A stretch of 64,000 bases of DNA from Aquabacterium sp. (GTDB lineage Bacteria; Pseudomonadota; Gammaproteobacteria; Burkholderiales; Burkholderiaceae_C). Position numbers and translations under genes: made by a program. Numbering within the stretch: the first letter of the stretch is position 1; the number at the start of each line of letters is the position of its first letter. Below the pieces are notes generated by a model. That model had not been told where the DNA came from. It was given only the letters and a program-made list of their open reading frames with translations, and ran no database searches. Positions 54,455 to 63,664 of the stretch are shown in pieces. The stretch is taken from the NCBI RefSeq assembly GCF_016195855.1, contig NZ_JACPYU010000023.1, positions 1-64,000 on the forward strand, in the 5' to 3' direction.

Positions 54455-56479
54455 TCAATTGGCGCGCACCTGGAACACACTGGAGGTGCCCGTGAACGGC
54501 GTGATCGTGCCGATCAGGTTCTTGGCGTCGCCATAGTGCACGATGCGGTAGCTGCCGGCCGGGGTGCCGGCGGGGATCGCCCAGCTGATGTCGGCGGCGG
54601 ACTCGGCGCCAAAGGTGCGCACCCAGCGGTAGCGCGTGGCCCAGTCGCCATCATCGGCCACGGCTTGCCAGCTGCTGCCCACCAGGCGTTGCACTTCCAG
54701 GAAGGTGCCGTTGCGGTGCAGGTTGTTCTTGGGGTGGCCGGTCTGGAAGCGCACGCTCACGGTGTCGCCCGGCGCATAGCTGCTGGCCACGTCCTTGAGC
54801 ACCTGGCCAAAGCGCTTGCCCAAGGCGGGCAGGTCCATCACCACGCCGGTCTGGAAGTTGAGCTGGTTGTTGCTCAGGTCACGCGGCTGCAAGGTGTTGA
54901 TGCTGGGCTGGTTGGTGGCCATGTCATAGGCCAGCTTGTTGAGCTCTTGCTGGTAGGCCGGCTGGGTGTAGGGCCCGAACAGGGTGCTGCCGCCTTCATA
55001 GTCCTGGATGCTGTATTCCTCGGGCGTGGTGATGTACTCGGTGTAGGCATTGGTGTAGCCCACCACCAGCACCTGCTTGATGTCCACGCCCAGGGTGCGG
55101 GCCAGCTGGCGGCGGATGCGGTAGCCCGACATGATGGTGGGCTCACCGGGCAGCGTGGCCAGGTAGAGCGAGCCCAGGCGCACCAGTTGCAGTGGCAGCA
55201 CCTCGGGGGCCCATGGATAGGGCTTCATGTCGCCCACGGGGATCACGACTTCCTTGACGCCCTGGCATTGCTTGAGGGTTTCAGAAGGCCAGAACACGAG
55301 GCCGCCGATGGCCGCGAGGAAGGGGTTGGACTGCCCCTCCTTGGCGATGCCGGGGCCGGGCCCGTCTTCTTCACTGCCGGCGGCAAAGCTGGTGCCCAGG
55401 GCGGCCGGGCAGGTGGTGTGCGGCTGGCCATCGGGCGTGTAGGCACCCGACACGGTGACCTGGCTCATGTTCACGTAGCGCATGCGGTAGTCCACCGCGC
55501 CTTGCAAGGTGGTGCTCGATTGCGCTGACAGCGACAAGGCCTTGTCCGCCTGCCGCAGGCCGATGAGGCGGGTGTTCTCGAACTCGTCCTCGGTGGGGCC
55601 GCTGCCGGGCTTGAGGTTCAGGTTGGGCGACATGTCGCCGGGGTTGGTCTGGCCGAAGGCGGCCACGAAGGGGGCCTTGTCGCTGCGGTAGCGCACGCCG
55701 GCCTGGTCGTGTTCCCAGTGGTAGGCCGCGTAACCCTTGTTGTCACCGCTGATGAGCGTGTTGCCGTTGGTCATGCTCGTGCCGTGCGTGGGGAACAGGC
55801 TGAGCGCGCCCACGGCCTTGCCGCTTTGGCGGAAGGTCAGCACGCTCATGAGCGGGTCGATCTCCAGCGGGAAGGCGGCGCGGTCGCTGGCGGGGTTGAG
55901 GCGGAAGGCCGGCGCTGAGCGGTTGCGGCTGGCGTTGGTGAGCTCGCCCTGGTTGAGCAGGATGTCGCCCGGGGCCTTGCTCAGATGGGCTTTGTCGATG
56001 GCCTCGACGATGCCGTCCACGATGGCGTTGAAGGTCTTTTGCTGGAAGCCCAGGATGGTGATGTTGTAGAGCGCATAGTGCGAATAGCCACCAGGCCCGG
56101 CGTGGGTGTGCGTGGCGCTGATCAGCACGTTCTGCTCGTTGTAGAGCGCACCGTATTTGGCGGCCAGTCGCTTGAGCACGGCCTGGTGGATGGCCTGCGT
56201 GACCAGGCCCGTGTCGGTGATGACGATGACGGCCGACTTCTGCGTGGCCGCGTCTTGCACGATGAAGGCGCGTGCCCGCAGGCGCTGGTGGATGCCCGAT
56301 GTCTTCTGGGTCAGCTCGGCGTAGCCCATCATGCCGACCTCGGCAGCCTCGCCGGTGATGTCGCTCATGCCCACGCCGACCTGATACGGCGGGGTGGTGG
56401 TGGCCATGGCGCCGGTGTGGGTCAGTGTGCCCATGGCCAGGGCCAGAGCGAGCTTGGAGAGGCGGTGCAGAGGACGCAT
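54455..56479 (-). CDS. neutral ceramidase, exported
   Basis: 674 residues. Signal peptide about 1-26 (LALALAMGTLTHTGAMA). The neutral/alkaline non-lysosomal ceramidase signatures are present: SATHTHAGPGGYSHY with zinc ligands His124 and His126, PTHGTSM with His232, and NPGDMSPN with nucleophile Ser284. The C-terminal immunoglobulin-like domain (about 540-674) matches PaCD-type enzymes in length. It would cleave ceramide to sphingosine and fatty acid outside the cytosol. It is the last gene of a six-gene operon, 36 bases after the porin-like gene. Confidence 0.9.
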   Translation of the reverse strand: MRPLHRLSKLALALAMGTLTHTGAMATTTPPYQVGVGMSDITGEAAEVGMMGYAELTQKTSGIHQRLRARAFIVQDAATQKSAVIVITDTGLVTQAIHQAVLKRLAAKYGALYNEQNVLISATHTHAGPGGYSHYALYNITILGFQQKTFNAIVDGIVEAIDKAHLSKAPGDILLNQGELTNASRNRSAPAFRLNPASDRAAFPLEIDPLMSVLTFRQSGKAVGALSLFPTHGTSMTNGNTLISGDNKGYAAYHWEHDQAGVRYRSDKAPFVAAFGQTNPGDMSPNLNLKPGSGPTEDEFENTRLIGLRQADKALSLSAQSSTTLQGAVDYRMRYVNMSQVTVSGAYTPDGQPHTTCPAALGTSFAAGSEEDGPGPGIAKEGQSNPFLAAIGGLVFWPSETLKQCQGVKEVVIPVGDMKPYPWAPEVLPLQLVRLGSLYLATLPGEPTIMSGYRIRRQLARTLGVDIKQVLVVGYTNAYTEYITTPEEYSIQDYEGGSTLFGPYTQPAYQQELNKLAYDMATNQPSINTLQPRDLSNNQLNFQTGVVMDLPALGKRFGQVLKDVASSYAPGDTVSVRFQTGHPKNNLHRNGTFLEVQRLVGSSWQAVADDGDWATRYRWVRTFGAESAADISWAIPAGTPAGSYRIVHYGDAKNLIGTITPFTGTSSVFQVRAN

Positions 56480-56515
56480 GGTGGGCTCCTGGTGTGTTGA
56501 AGCGGTGCGATCAGG

Positions 56516-57439
56516 TCAGAAGCGCTTGGCGATGCTGGCCATCAGCGCGGGCTCGTCGATGCGCTTGACCGATGTGCCATCGGTGGTCGCGGTCTTGCCG
56601 TAGTAGCTGTTGCGCATGGAGCCGCCCACGATGTCGGCCTCGAACTCGAAGCCCCAGCGCGTGTGGCTCACACCCAGCTTGTAGTCCAGCGTGTTGAGGA
56701 AGGAGAAGTTGCGCACGGCGGTGTAGCCAATGTGCGTGACAAGTTTGGTGCTGCCATTGAGGGGGATCTTGGCTTCGACTTGCAGCAGTTGCGATCCGCG
56801 GCTGTTGTGGTAGCCGCGGTCGTAGCAGCTCATGGCCTGGGACAAGTCGGCCCCGCCGTTTTCAATCATGCCGATCTGCGCGGCCGCACCGCACACCACC
56901 GAGGTGTTGTTGCCGCGGAAGTCCTTGCTCAGCACCAGCAGGTAGCGGGCTTCGATGATGCCGTAGCCGAACTCGAACAGGCCGAAGGTGGTGTCGAAGT
57001 TGGTCTTGACCAACTCGGCCGGGCCGCCCATGGCGTAGGCAATCTCGTTGTCGTGCAGCTCCACCGACGAGCCAGGGAACATCTCATGCGCGGCACCGGC
57101 ACCAAAGTGCCAGCCTTCGGGCTTGCCCCAACGGTAGCCCATCGCGGCCAGCGCGGTGGTCTTGTTGCCATCAGGGAAGCTCTCTTTGGCCACGGTGCCC
57201 AGTTGCAGATAGCCCAGGAAGCCCGATTCGTGCGCGGCGGTGACGGTGAACTCGGCGCCGGGGCGGCGGTAGGTGTCCGACAGGCCATTGGTGCGGCGGT
57301 CGGTCAGCACCTTGGCTTCCATGTCGAGCGAGTAGGTCTGGATCTCGGGCTCGCCGGGGGCGGCGGCGTGGGCCGGGGCGCTGGCGGCCTGCATCAGGGC
57401 TGCGATCGTGATGGCAGAGAGGGACAGGGTGAACTTCAT
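56516..57439 (-). CDS. TorF-like outer membrane porin
   Basis: 307 residues starting MKFTLSLSAITIAALMQAASAPAHA at 57439, a signal peptide cleaved near residue 26. The rest is alternating beta strands with aromatic ends (GLFEFGYGIIEARYLLVLSKDF; WGFEFEADIVGG) ending in Phe (SIAKRF), as expected for an outer membrane barrel of the TorF/Gcw_chp family. It may bring the operon's substrate into or across the periplasm. Part of the ceramidase operon. Confidence 0.75.
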   Translation of the reverse strand: MKFTLSLSAITIAALMQAASAPAHAAAPGEPEIQTYSLDMEAKVLTDRRTNGLSDTYRRPGAEFTVTAAHESGFLGYLQLGTVAKESFPDGNKTTALAAMGYRWGKPEGWHFGAGAAHEMFPGSSVELHDNEIAYAMGGPAELVKTNFDTTFGLFEFGYGIIEARYLLVLSKDFRGNNTSVVCGAAAQIGMIENGGADLSQAMSCYDRGYHNSRGSQLLQVEAKIPLNGSTKLVTHIGYTAVRNFSFLNTLDYKLGVSHTRWGFEFEADIVGGSMRNSYYGKTATTDGTSVKRIDEPALMASIAKRF

Positions 57440-57550
57440 GGCGTGTCTCCGGGAAAGGGCTGTTTGTGATGGTTGTGTTGGAATCGGCAGGAGCGCGATC
57501 AATGGGTGCGGCGGATAGGTACCGATGGACGTGTGCGATGGACGGCGGTG

Positions 57551-58000
57551 TCAATGAGCCTTGCAACCTGCAGGCAGCGTGGCCACGCGGCTCATCTCCT
57601 CGGTCTCGCCGAGGATCTCGGCGCCGATGTAGGCGCGCAGGGCCAGCGTGTCCTTGTTGACGCGCACGGTGGCCTTGTAGTTCTTCTTGGTGCGTGGGTC
57701 GTGCACCCAGCCATCGCGCCAGGCCTCGTCGTCGTACTTCTTGAGCTTGGCGATCATCAGGCCGCAGGTGTCCAGCGGGGTGCCCGCGTCCTTGTCCCAC
57801 ACGATGGTGGCGCACAAGGCACCGGCCGGGTCGGTGCAGTCCTTGAACTCGATCACGGCGCCTTTGTCCGCGCTGAGCCAGAGGCCTTTGGCATCGTTCG
57901 GGCTGCTGCCCGTCTGGGCTGCATGGGCAGCGTGGCCGCTCAAGCCACACGACATGAAAACGACGGCCGAGACCAGGCCGACGATGGGCAAACGCTTCAT
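57551..58000 (-). CDS. DUF2147 periplasmic protein
   Basis: 149 residues; three adjacent ATG codons, the third (58000) is best spaced from GGAG. A signal peptide spans about 1-27. The body (KGLWLSADKGAVIEFKDC, GALCATIVWDKDAGTPLDTCGLMI, LRAYIGAEILGETEEMSRVATLPAGC) follows the DUF2147 lipocalin-like pattern with conserved Cys. DUF2147 proteins bind small or lipidic ligands in the periplasm by inference. It lies in the ceramidase operon, 64 bases after the PLP gene. Confidence 0.8.
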   Translation of the reverse strand: MKRLPIVGLVSAVVFMSCGLSGHAAHAAQTGSSPNDAKGLWLSADKGAVIEFKDCTDPAGALCATIVWDKDAGTPLDTCGLMIAKLKKYDDEAWRDGWVHDPRTKKNYKATVRVNKDTLALRAYIGAEILGETEEMSRVATLPAGCKAH

Positions 58001-58064
58001 CATCATCTCCACAACAACATGAACCGCAGCCCCTTGCGAGTGCGCGGGGCTGCCTGAAACGCGA

Positions 58065-59345
58065 TCAGGCCTGGGCCGGGAACACGGGCCACATCTCGGT
58101 GATGCGGCCTTTCTCGTACACGGCGATGTCGCCAAACTGCTGCAACACGGCCTCGCTTTGCGTGGGCCGCAGGAACACGAAGTCATCGGGGCGCAGGGCC
58201 TGTTTGCCCGAGCCCAACAGGATCTGCTGGTTGGACGAGAGGCCGATCAGGCCGCTGGGGCTCAGGCCTGCGGGCGCCTCGGGTCTGGCCAGCCAGTGGC
58301 CACCATGAATGAACAGGGACTGGCGCTGGTTGGTATCCCACAAACCAGCGGCGGCGCTCAATGGCTCCACGCCATCGGGGGCGACGAAGCGCCCGGTCTT
58401 GAGCACCGGTGTGGCGATGAAGGCGGCGGCCAGCATGTCCGTCAACAAGGGCGTGTCGAAGTCCGTTGGCTTGACCATGGCCGAGCCCACCGAGACCTCA
58501 TTGGCCGCGCCGTTGCCATCGTGCAGCTTGAAACTGGGCGAGCCGGCGGTGTTGAGCGTGAGCGTGTCGCGCGCGGCTTTGAGCGGGCTGGCCTGCATGA
58601 AGGCGGCAAAGCGCTGGTAAGCCTGCTTGGCGTGCGCGCGGGACTGTTCGCGCAGGCCGCCGATCTCGGGGATCTTCTCGGTGTGGGCGTCGTAACCCAT
58701 CAGGCCGGACCAGCGCAGCAAGGGCTCCTCCGCGATCAGCTGCACCATGGTCTTCATCACGTCCAGATCGGGCACGCCCCCGCGGTGCAGGCCCACGTCG
58801 ATCTCGATGTTGACCAGCATGGGCTGCTTGTGCGCACGGGCCAGATCGCGGTATTGCTGCAGGCGCTCGGGCGTGTCGATCAGCCACTGCAACTGGCGGC
58901 TGGCATCAAAGCCCGATGTGGTTGGCTGTGCATAGAAGCGGGCCGCAGCGGCCACGGGCAGGGGCTTGCCCATCAGCACATCGCTTTGCGGGCGCTGCTC
59001 GGTAAGCAGCTGCAGATAGGGCAGGTTGAAGACCATCTGCCGCTGCGTGCCGGTGAGCTTGCTGAGCTCGTCCAGCAGGGGCAGGCAGGCCAGGGACTTG
59101 TTGACCAGGCGCAGGTGCAATCTGCTTTGCACATGGGCGTGCACGTGCGCGGCGTTGGCATGCAGGCGTGCGCGGTCGATCACCAAGGCGGGCATGCCGA
59201 TGCCAGCGGCCTTCAAGGCCTGGTTGAGCGTGGCGAAGTAAGGCTCATAAGGCGCACCATGGTCGGTGGGGCGCAAGGCCACCATGCCCGCTGCGGCGGC
59301 CACGCTGGCGGTGCCGATGAACTGGCGTCGGGTCAGGAGCGGCAT
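58065..59345 (-). CDS. Tat-exported DSD1-type PLP enzyme (D-threonine aldolase / alanine racemase N-terminal fold)
   Basis: 426 residues. The N terminus MPLLTRRQFIGTASVAAAAGMVAL is a twin-arginine signal. The barrel begins with TPALVIDRARLHANAAHV and contains RLVNKSLACLPLLDEL, whose Lys would hold pyridoxal phosphate, IEIDVGLHRGG and GYDAHTEKIPEIGG. The C terminus matches the DSD1 domain (DFVFLRPTQSEAVLQQFGDIAVYE). Such enzymes are D-threonine aldolases or D-serine dehydratases, normally cytosolic. Export by Tat and the ceramidase neighbours suggest a folded periplasmic enzyme acting on a long-chain amino alcohol or D-hydroxy amino acid. Confidence 0.8.
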   Translation of the reverse strand: MPLLTRRQFIGTASVAAAAGMVALRPTDHGAPYEPYFATLNQALKAAGIGMPALVIDRARLHANAAHVHAHVQSRLHLRLVNKSLACLPLLDELSKLTGTQRQMVFNLPYLQLLTEQRPQSDVLMGKPLPVAAAARFYAQPTTSGFDASRQLQWLIDTPERLQQYRDLARAHKQPMLVNIEIDVGLHRGGVPDLDVMKTMVQLIAEEPLLRWSGLMGYDAHTEKIPEIGGLREQSRAHAKQAYQRFAAFMQASPLKAARDTLTLNTAGSPSFKLHDGNGAANEVSVGSAMVKPTDFDTPLLTDMLAAAFIATPVLKTGRFVAPDGVEPLSAAAGLWDTNQRQSLFIHGGHWLARPEAPAGLSPSGLIGLSSNQQILLGSGKQALRPDDFVFLRPTQSEAVLQQFGDIAVYEKGRITEMWPVFPAQA

Positions 59346-59362
59346 GCTGTGTCGTCCCTTCT

Positions 59363-60772
59363 TTAAGCCTGAACAAAGAGCTTGCGCAGGTGCGCGTTGA
59401 GCATGCGGCCCTGCGGGTCGAACTGCTGGCGCACACGCTGGAAGTCAGCCCAGTGCGGGTACATGGCAGACAGCTCCTTGAAGCCCATCTCATGCAGCTT
59501 GCCCCAGTGCGGGCGGCCCTGGTGGGCGCGGTAGATGGGGGCGCAGTCCTTGATCAGGTACTCATACGGCTCGTCGGCGGCGGCGTGCACGGCAATCGAG
59601 CAGCTGTCGCGGCCATGGAAGGGGCTGAGCCAGGCCTCGTCACCCTTGATGAAGCGGAACTCGATGGGGAAGAAGGCTTCGTTGTGCTTTTCGATGGCGG
59701 CGATGATCTGGCGCAGGCAGGCGATACCCTGCTCGCGCGGCACATGCCATTCGGACTCGTTGAACTTCATGGGCCGCACGGACGACAGCAGGCGGTAGGC
59801 ACGGTGGCGCGCCTCGTCGGTCATGTTGGGGTCGATGAACTTCTGCGCGGCCCACTGGCGCAGTTGCGGGAAGCGCCCCAGCCAGTCACGCAGGGTGCGC
59901 AAGTCGGCCATGACGGCGTCGTCGCTGGGCTTGGGCAGCATCAGGTCCGTGCCCGTGTAGAGGTCGTGCGAGATGGCGGCGCCATAACCCGTGAAGGGCA
60001 GGTAGTACATCTCGAAGCAGCGGTGCTGCTGGGCCAGCTGGGGGGCCTGTTTGAGCAGGTCCTCGATGGGGCGCAGCCAGACCTTGCGGTGCAGGTTGTA
60101 GGCGGGCAGCACGCGCATGGTCACCTGCGAGATCACACCGAAGCTGCCCAGCGAGACGCGCGCGGCGGCCATCAGCTCGCGGTCCTTGCTTTCATGCAGC
60201 TCGACCACCTTGCCCCCGGGTGTGACGATGCGCATGCCCACGATGTCGGCGTGCAACGCAGGCAGGTCGATGCCGGTGCCATGCGTGCCCGTGGAGATCG
60301 CGCCGGCAATGGTCTGCACGTCCACATCCGGCAGGTTGCGCAGGGCCAGGCCTTGTGCATCGAGTGCGCGCGAGAGCACACCCAGGCGGGTGCCGCCGTG
60401 GATGGTGGCCGTCATCGCTTGTTTGTCGACGGAGACGATGCCGGAGAGGCGGTCCAGCGAGACGATGCTGCCCGTGGTGGGCACCAGCGCGGTGAAGGAG
60501 TGGCCCGAGCCAAAGGCGCGGATCTCGCCCTTGGCCGAGGCCATCAGGGCTTGCAGCTCAGCCTCGTTGGCGGGCGTGGGCAAGGCGGCCGGCGTGGCGC
60601 GCTGTACGCCCGACCAGTTGTGCCATTGCAGCCCACCCGAGACAGGTGGCGTGGCGGCTTGGGTTTCGTCAAGCAGGCCGTGGCTCAGCAACAGGCCACC
60701 CAGCGTGGCGGCAGCGCCCTGCGCGATGAACTGGCGGCGGGGCAGAAGGGTCTGGAAATCGGGTTGGTTCAT
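59363..60772 (-). CDS. Tat-exported FAD-dependent sugar-lactone (D-arabinono-1,4-lactone) oxidase-like protein
   Basis: 469 residues. Twin-arginine signal LLPRRQFIAQGAAATLGGLLLSHGL. The FAD-binding PCMH domain is seen as IRAFGSGHSFTALVPTTGSIVSLDRL, in which the GSGHS His may carry covalent flavin, and the aldonolactone oxidase cap ends with HWGKLHEMGF, the HWxK active-site motif. In this family electrons go to oxygen or a cytochrome; the overlapping cytochrome c gene (ATGA) makes the latter likely. The oxidised alcohol or lactone is unknown. Confidence 0.87.
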   Translation of the reverse strand: MNQPDFQTLLPRRQFIAQGAAATLGGLLLSHGLLDETQAATPPVSGGLQWHNWSGVQRATPAALPTPANEAELQALMASAKGEIRAFGSGHSFTALVPTTGSIVSLDRLSGIVSVDKQAMTATIHGGTRLGVLSRALDAQGLALRNLPDVDVQTIAGAISTGTHGTGIDLPALHADIVGMRIVTPGGKVVELHESKDRELMAAARVSLGSFGVISQVTMRVLPAYNLHRKVWLRPIEDLLKQAPQLAQQHRCFEMYYLPFTGYGAAISHDLYTGTDLMLPKPSDDAVMADLRTLRDWLGRFPQLRQWAAQKFIDPNMTDEARHRAYRLLSSVRPMKFNESEWHVPREQGIACLRQIIAAIEKHNEAFFPIEFRFIKGDEAWLSPFHGRDSCSIAVHAAADEPYEYLIKDCAPIYRAHQGRPHWGKLHEMGFKELSAMYPHWADFQRVRQQFDPQGRMLNAHLRKLFVQA

Positions 60773-61140
60773 TGGGCTGGCCCACTCATGAAAGCAATCA
60801 GGCCGCGCAGGTCGTCGTCGGTGCAGTCACTGCACAGGCCTTTGGCGGGCATGCCGTTGAAGCCCTCGCGGGCATGGCTCAGCAGCACATCGGCACCCTG
60901 GGCCAGGCGTGGCTTCCAGGCCGGTGCAAAGCCGGTCAGGGGCGCGGCGCTGCGCACGCCGTGGCAGCTCAGGCAGGCGCGTTCGTACTTGGCGGCCAAC
61001 TGGGCGTCGGCCGGGCGCAGGGATTCGGCGCGGGTGACATCCTGGTCACCGGGGGGCGGTGGCGGCGCGTCCTGGCAGGCGGCCAGCAGGAGCATGGGCA
61101 GCCAGCTCAGCGAGAGCAGCGCGTGTTTGATCGGCGTCAT
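60769..61140 (-). CDS. lipoprotein cytochrome c
   Basis: 123 residues from the ATG at 61140. The signal ends MLLLAAC with Cys22 as a lipid anchor, followed by a Pro-rich linker. One haem motif is CLSCH (Cys56, Cys59, His60); the distal Met is likely in GFNGMPAKG. A second Cys pair (CSDC) resembles the cytochrome c5 group. Its stop overlaps the start of the sugar-lactone oxidase, so it is probably its electron acceptor. First gene of the exported operon. Confidence 0.88.
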   Translation of the reverse strand: MTPIKHALLSLSWLPMLLLAACQDAPPPPPGDQDVTRAESLRPADAQLAAKYERACLSCHGVRSAAPLTGFAPAWKPRLAQGADVLLSHAREGFNGMPAKGLCSDCTDDDLRGLIAFMSGPAQ

Positions 61141-61285
61141 AAAAAAGAAACGGCGCAAGAAAAAAATACAGTGTTATCAGAATATGCTGTGCTCAATCAG
61201 TCAGTTATCCAGACAAACCCTGTCCACTTCGCTGCGTAAAACGCGAGGTAATAGGGGTGTGAGATCACCCGAGGAGCGCCGCTTC

Positions 61286-61978
61286 GTGGCCACTACTTCT
61301 GCCAGAGAGTCAGCCAAAGGTTCCGCCAAAGATGCAGCCAAGGAAACGCGCAAGCTGCGCGAGGCCGAGCAGCGGCGCAAGGCCATCATCAAGATCGTGC
61401 GCAAGCTGATCAAGAAGGGTGGGCTGGCCGATGTGTCGCTGCGCAAGGTGGCCGAGTTGGCCGGCTACTCCACCACCGTGGTGTATTCGCTGTTTGAAGA
61501 CAAGGCCATGCTGATCACGCAGGCCATGGACGAAGACCTGCTGGAACTCACCCGCGTGATGACGGCCTCGGCCAACGAGCACAAGGCCCCTGCCGACCGC
61601 ATCCGGGGCATGGCACGCGCCTACATCCAGTTCGGCATCACCCACCCGGCCGAGTACGCCTTCGTGTTCATGCAGCAGCGCCCGCATGCGCCCAATGAGT
61701 CGGCGCGTGTGCAGCATGGTGACCCGTCTGAAGACCCGTATGCCTTCGGACGCAGCCTGTGGGCCGATCTGGCCCGCGCCGGCCAGGTCAGCGGCCAGGA
61801 TGTCGACATCGACCTGATGACCCAGATTTTCTGGGAAGGCATCCATGGCTTGACGGCGCGCCACCTGGTGATGGGCCCGGACGATGTCTGGTTCCCCCAG
61901 GTGCCCAGCGATCGCCACATCGAGCTGATGATCGAGGTGCTGCTGGGCGGCATCGTGCAGCAGTTCAAGCCACGCTGA
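61286..61978 (+). CDS. TetR-family regulator, divergent from the ceramidase operon
   Basis: 230 residues from a GTG at 61286, chosen because GAGGAG lies at 61271-61276; the reading frame stays open far upstream over the antisense of the oxidase gene, and an ATG at 61184 has no clear site. The N-terminal tail is basic (SAKGSAKDAAKETRKLREAEQRR). The helix-turn-helix is IKKGGLADVSLRKVAELAGYSTTVVYSLFEDKAML. The C-terminal domain is of the WHG type. It most likely represses the divergent operon. Confidence 0.8.
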   Translation: MATTSARESAKGSAKDAAKETRKLREAEQRRKAIIKIVRKLIKKGGLADVSLRKVAELAGYSTTVVYSLFEDKAMLITQAMDEDLLELTRVMTASANEHKAPADRIRGMARAYIQFGITHPAEYAFVFMQQRPHAPNESARVQHGDPSEDPYAFGRSLWADLARAGQVSGQDVDIDLMTQIFWEGIHGLTARHLVMGPDDVWFPQVPSDRHIELMIEVLLGGIVQQFKPR

Positions 61979-62111
61979 ACCAGGCCTGCACGGCCCGGCA
62001 CCCCCTGATGGGTGAAAGGGTTCGCTGCATGTCGGCTGCCCTGTCGGGGGCGCGTATTCCCAGATGAGCGCAACACATTTATCAAGTTGCCCCATCAACA
62101 GGAGTACCACC

Positions 62112-62975
62112 ATGCCCGTCTCTTACACCATGCAAGCGCTGCAATTTGGCAGCAACACCCTCAAGGTTCCCGGCCACACCGTGGACATCATTGCGGAGAA
62201 CCAGCCCGCCCCCATTCAGTTCAAGCTTGCCGACCCCAACAGCGGCGTGTGGGATCTGGTCTTCAGTTTCGAGGCGGGCAACTTCTTCATGGCCAACGCC
62301 ACCGTGCCGGGCATCGACAAAGCCACGATCCAGTCCTGGTACACCAAGGAAGGCGGCCCTGGCACCGGCCCGCACGTGCTGAGCGTGACGCCCTTCCTGG
62401 TCGACCCCAACGGGCCTGACACGGGTTTCGCCCAGGCCACGCACTTTGTGGATTTTTCGCAGCCCACACCCAACGACAACTGGATCAACACCGACACCCT
62501 GGCCACGGCCAATGTGGTGGCCACCGCACACCAGCAACTGCCCGAGTACGCCAAGCTCAGCATCGCCACCCACGCGACCAGCCAGTCCATCATCATCACG
62601 ACCACCAGCACCCAGGCCGTGTTCGACAAGTTCTTCGTCTACGCCGGTGCCGTCAACCCGATGGGCAACACCCTGACCGTGCCCAAGGGCCAGACCGCGC
62701 TGGCCCTGGCCATCTACAAGAAGGTGACGACGAGCTCCAGCAAGGAGATCGGCACCATCCAGTTCCCCAAGATCCCGAAGGTGGAGTGGCCGCAACTGGT
62801 GGCCCAGATCGTCAACGAGATCGTGGCCAACCAGCACGGCGAGTTGTACGAGCACCTCAGCCCCCGCATCCTGGCCGGCCTGGACGCGGCCACCCGCAAG
62901 GCCGCCGTGGCTGCCGTGACCCAGCACATCGACCAGCTCACCAGGATCAAGACCACCATCGCCACCTTGGGCTGA
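62112..62975 (+). CDS. uncharacterised 287-residue beta-rich protein
   Basis: ATG at 62112 with AGGAG at 62100-62104. No signal peptide or membrane segment. The first 200 residues are beta-rich and Thr/Asn/Pro-rich (IAENQPAPIQFKLADPNSGVWDLVFSFEAGNFFM; SQSIIITTTSTQAVFDKFFVYAGAV), and the last 80 are helical (LVAQIVNEIVANQHGELYEHLSPRILAGLDAATRKAAV). No family is recognised. Two transcription units to the left are independent; it precedes an ECF sigma factor by 87 bases. Confidence 0.65.
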   Translation: MPVSYTMQALQFGSNTLKVPGHTVDIIAENQPAPIQFKLADPNSGVWDLVFSFEAGNFFMANATVPGIDKATIQSWYTKEGGPGTGPHVLSVTPFLVDPNGPDTGFAQATHFVDFSQPTPNDNWINTDTLATANVVATAHQQLPEYAKLSIATHATSQSIIITTTSTQAVFDKFFVYAGAVNPMGNTLTVPKGQTALALAIYKKVTTSSSKEIGTIQFPKIPKVEWPQLVAQIVNEIVANQHGELYEHLSPRILAGLDAATRKAAVAAVTQHIDQLTRIKTTIATLG

Positions 62976-63062
62976 TCCGCGACACTGACCTGTCCGAAGC
63001 TCCCTACAATGCCACTGCGCCACCCGGTGCGGTGGCTTGTTGTCTTGGATGGAGTGGGGCTC

Positions 63063-63626
63063 ATGGGCAAGATCGGAGAAGTCACGCTGCTGCTGGCAGC
63101 GGCGCAGCAAGGCCAGGCTGATGCGCTCAACCGCCTGTTCGACCTGCTCTACCCCCAGTTGCGCCAGATCGCCTCGGCGCGCATGCGCAAGACCGACGAG
63201 CGCGTGATGCTCGACACCACCTCGCTGGTGCACGAGTGCTACCTGCGCCTGCTCAAGCTCGAAGAACTCTCGCTCAACGACCGTGGCCACTTCCTGGCCT
63301 ATGCAGCCAAGGTGATGCGCTCGGTGGTGGTGGACATCGCCCGCGAGCAACAAGCACAGCGGCGCGGCGGCGACATGGCCTTTGTCACGCTCGACACCGC
63401 GGTGGCCAGCGGCCTGCCCAGTGGCGAAGACGAGGTGCTGCATATCCACGAGGCGCTGGAGGCGCTGGGCGCCATCGACCCACGCCTGGTCAAGGTGGTG
63501 GAGATGCGCTACTTCATCGGCCTGGACAACAGCGAGATCGCCCAGGTGCTGGACGTGAGCACCCGCACGGTCGAGCGTGACTGGGAGCGCGCCCGCAGCT
63601 TCTTGTTTGCCGCGCTCAAGGCCTGA
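63063..63626 (+). CDS. ECF-type RNA polymerase sigma factor
   Basis: 187 residues from the ATG at 63063 (MGKIGEVTLLLAAAQQGQ). Sigma region 2 is seen as ADALNRLFDLLYPQLRQIASARMRK and DTTSLVHECYLRLL; region 4 is LVKVVEMRYFIGLDNSEIAQVLDVSTRTVERDWERARSFL. It matches the Sig-70_X6 ECF group commonly found next to Ser/Thr kinases. It is followed by such a kinase 38 bases on, so the two form a signalling unit. Confidence 0.9.
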   Translation: MGKIGEVTLLLAAAQQGQADALNRLFDLLYPQLRQIASARMRKTDERVMLDTTSLVHECYLRLLKLEELSLNDRGHFLAYAAKVMRSVVVDIAREQQAQRRGGDMAFVTLDTAVASGLPSGEDEVLHIHEALEALGAIDPRLVKVVEMRYFIGLDNSEIAQVLDVSTRTVERDWERARSFLFAALKA

Positions 63627-63664
63627 GCGGGCGACCCGGTTTTGCACATCAGCAGGCCCGCGCC

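Noticed and set aside
59390..61285. Long N-terminal extension of the TetR gene to 862 residues.
   Set aside because: The extension is antisense to the oxidase and cytochrome genes; the TetR fold begins only after 61286, where a good ribosome binding site lies.
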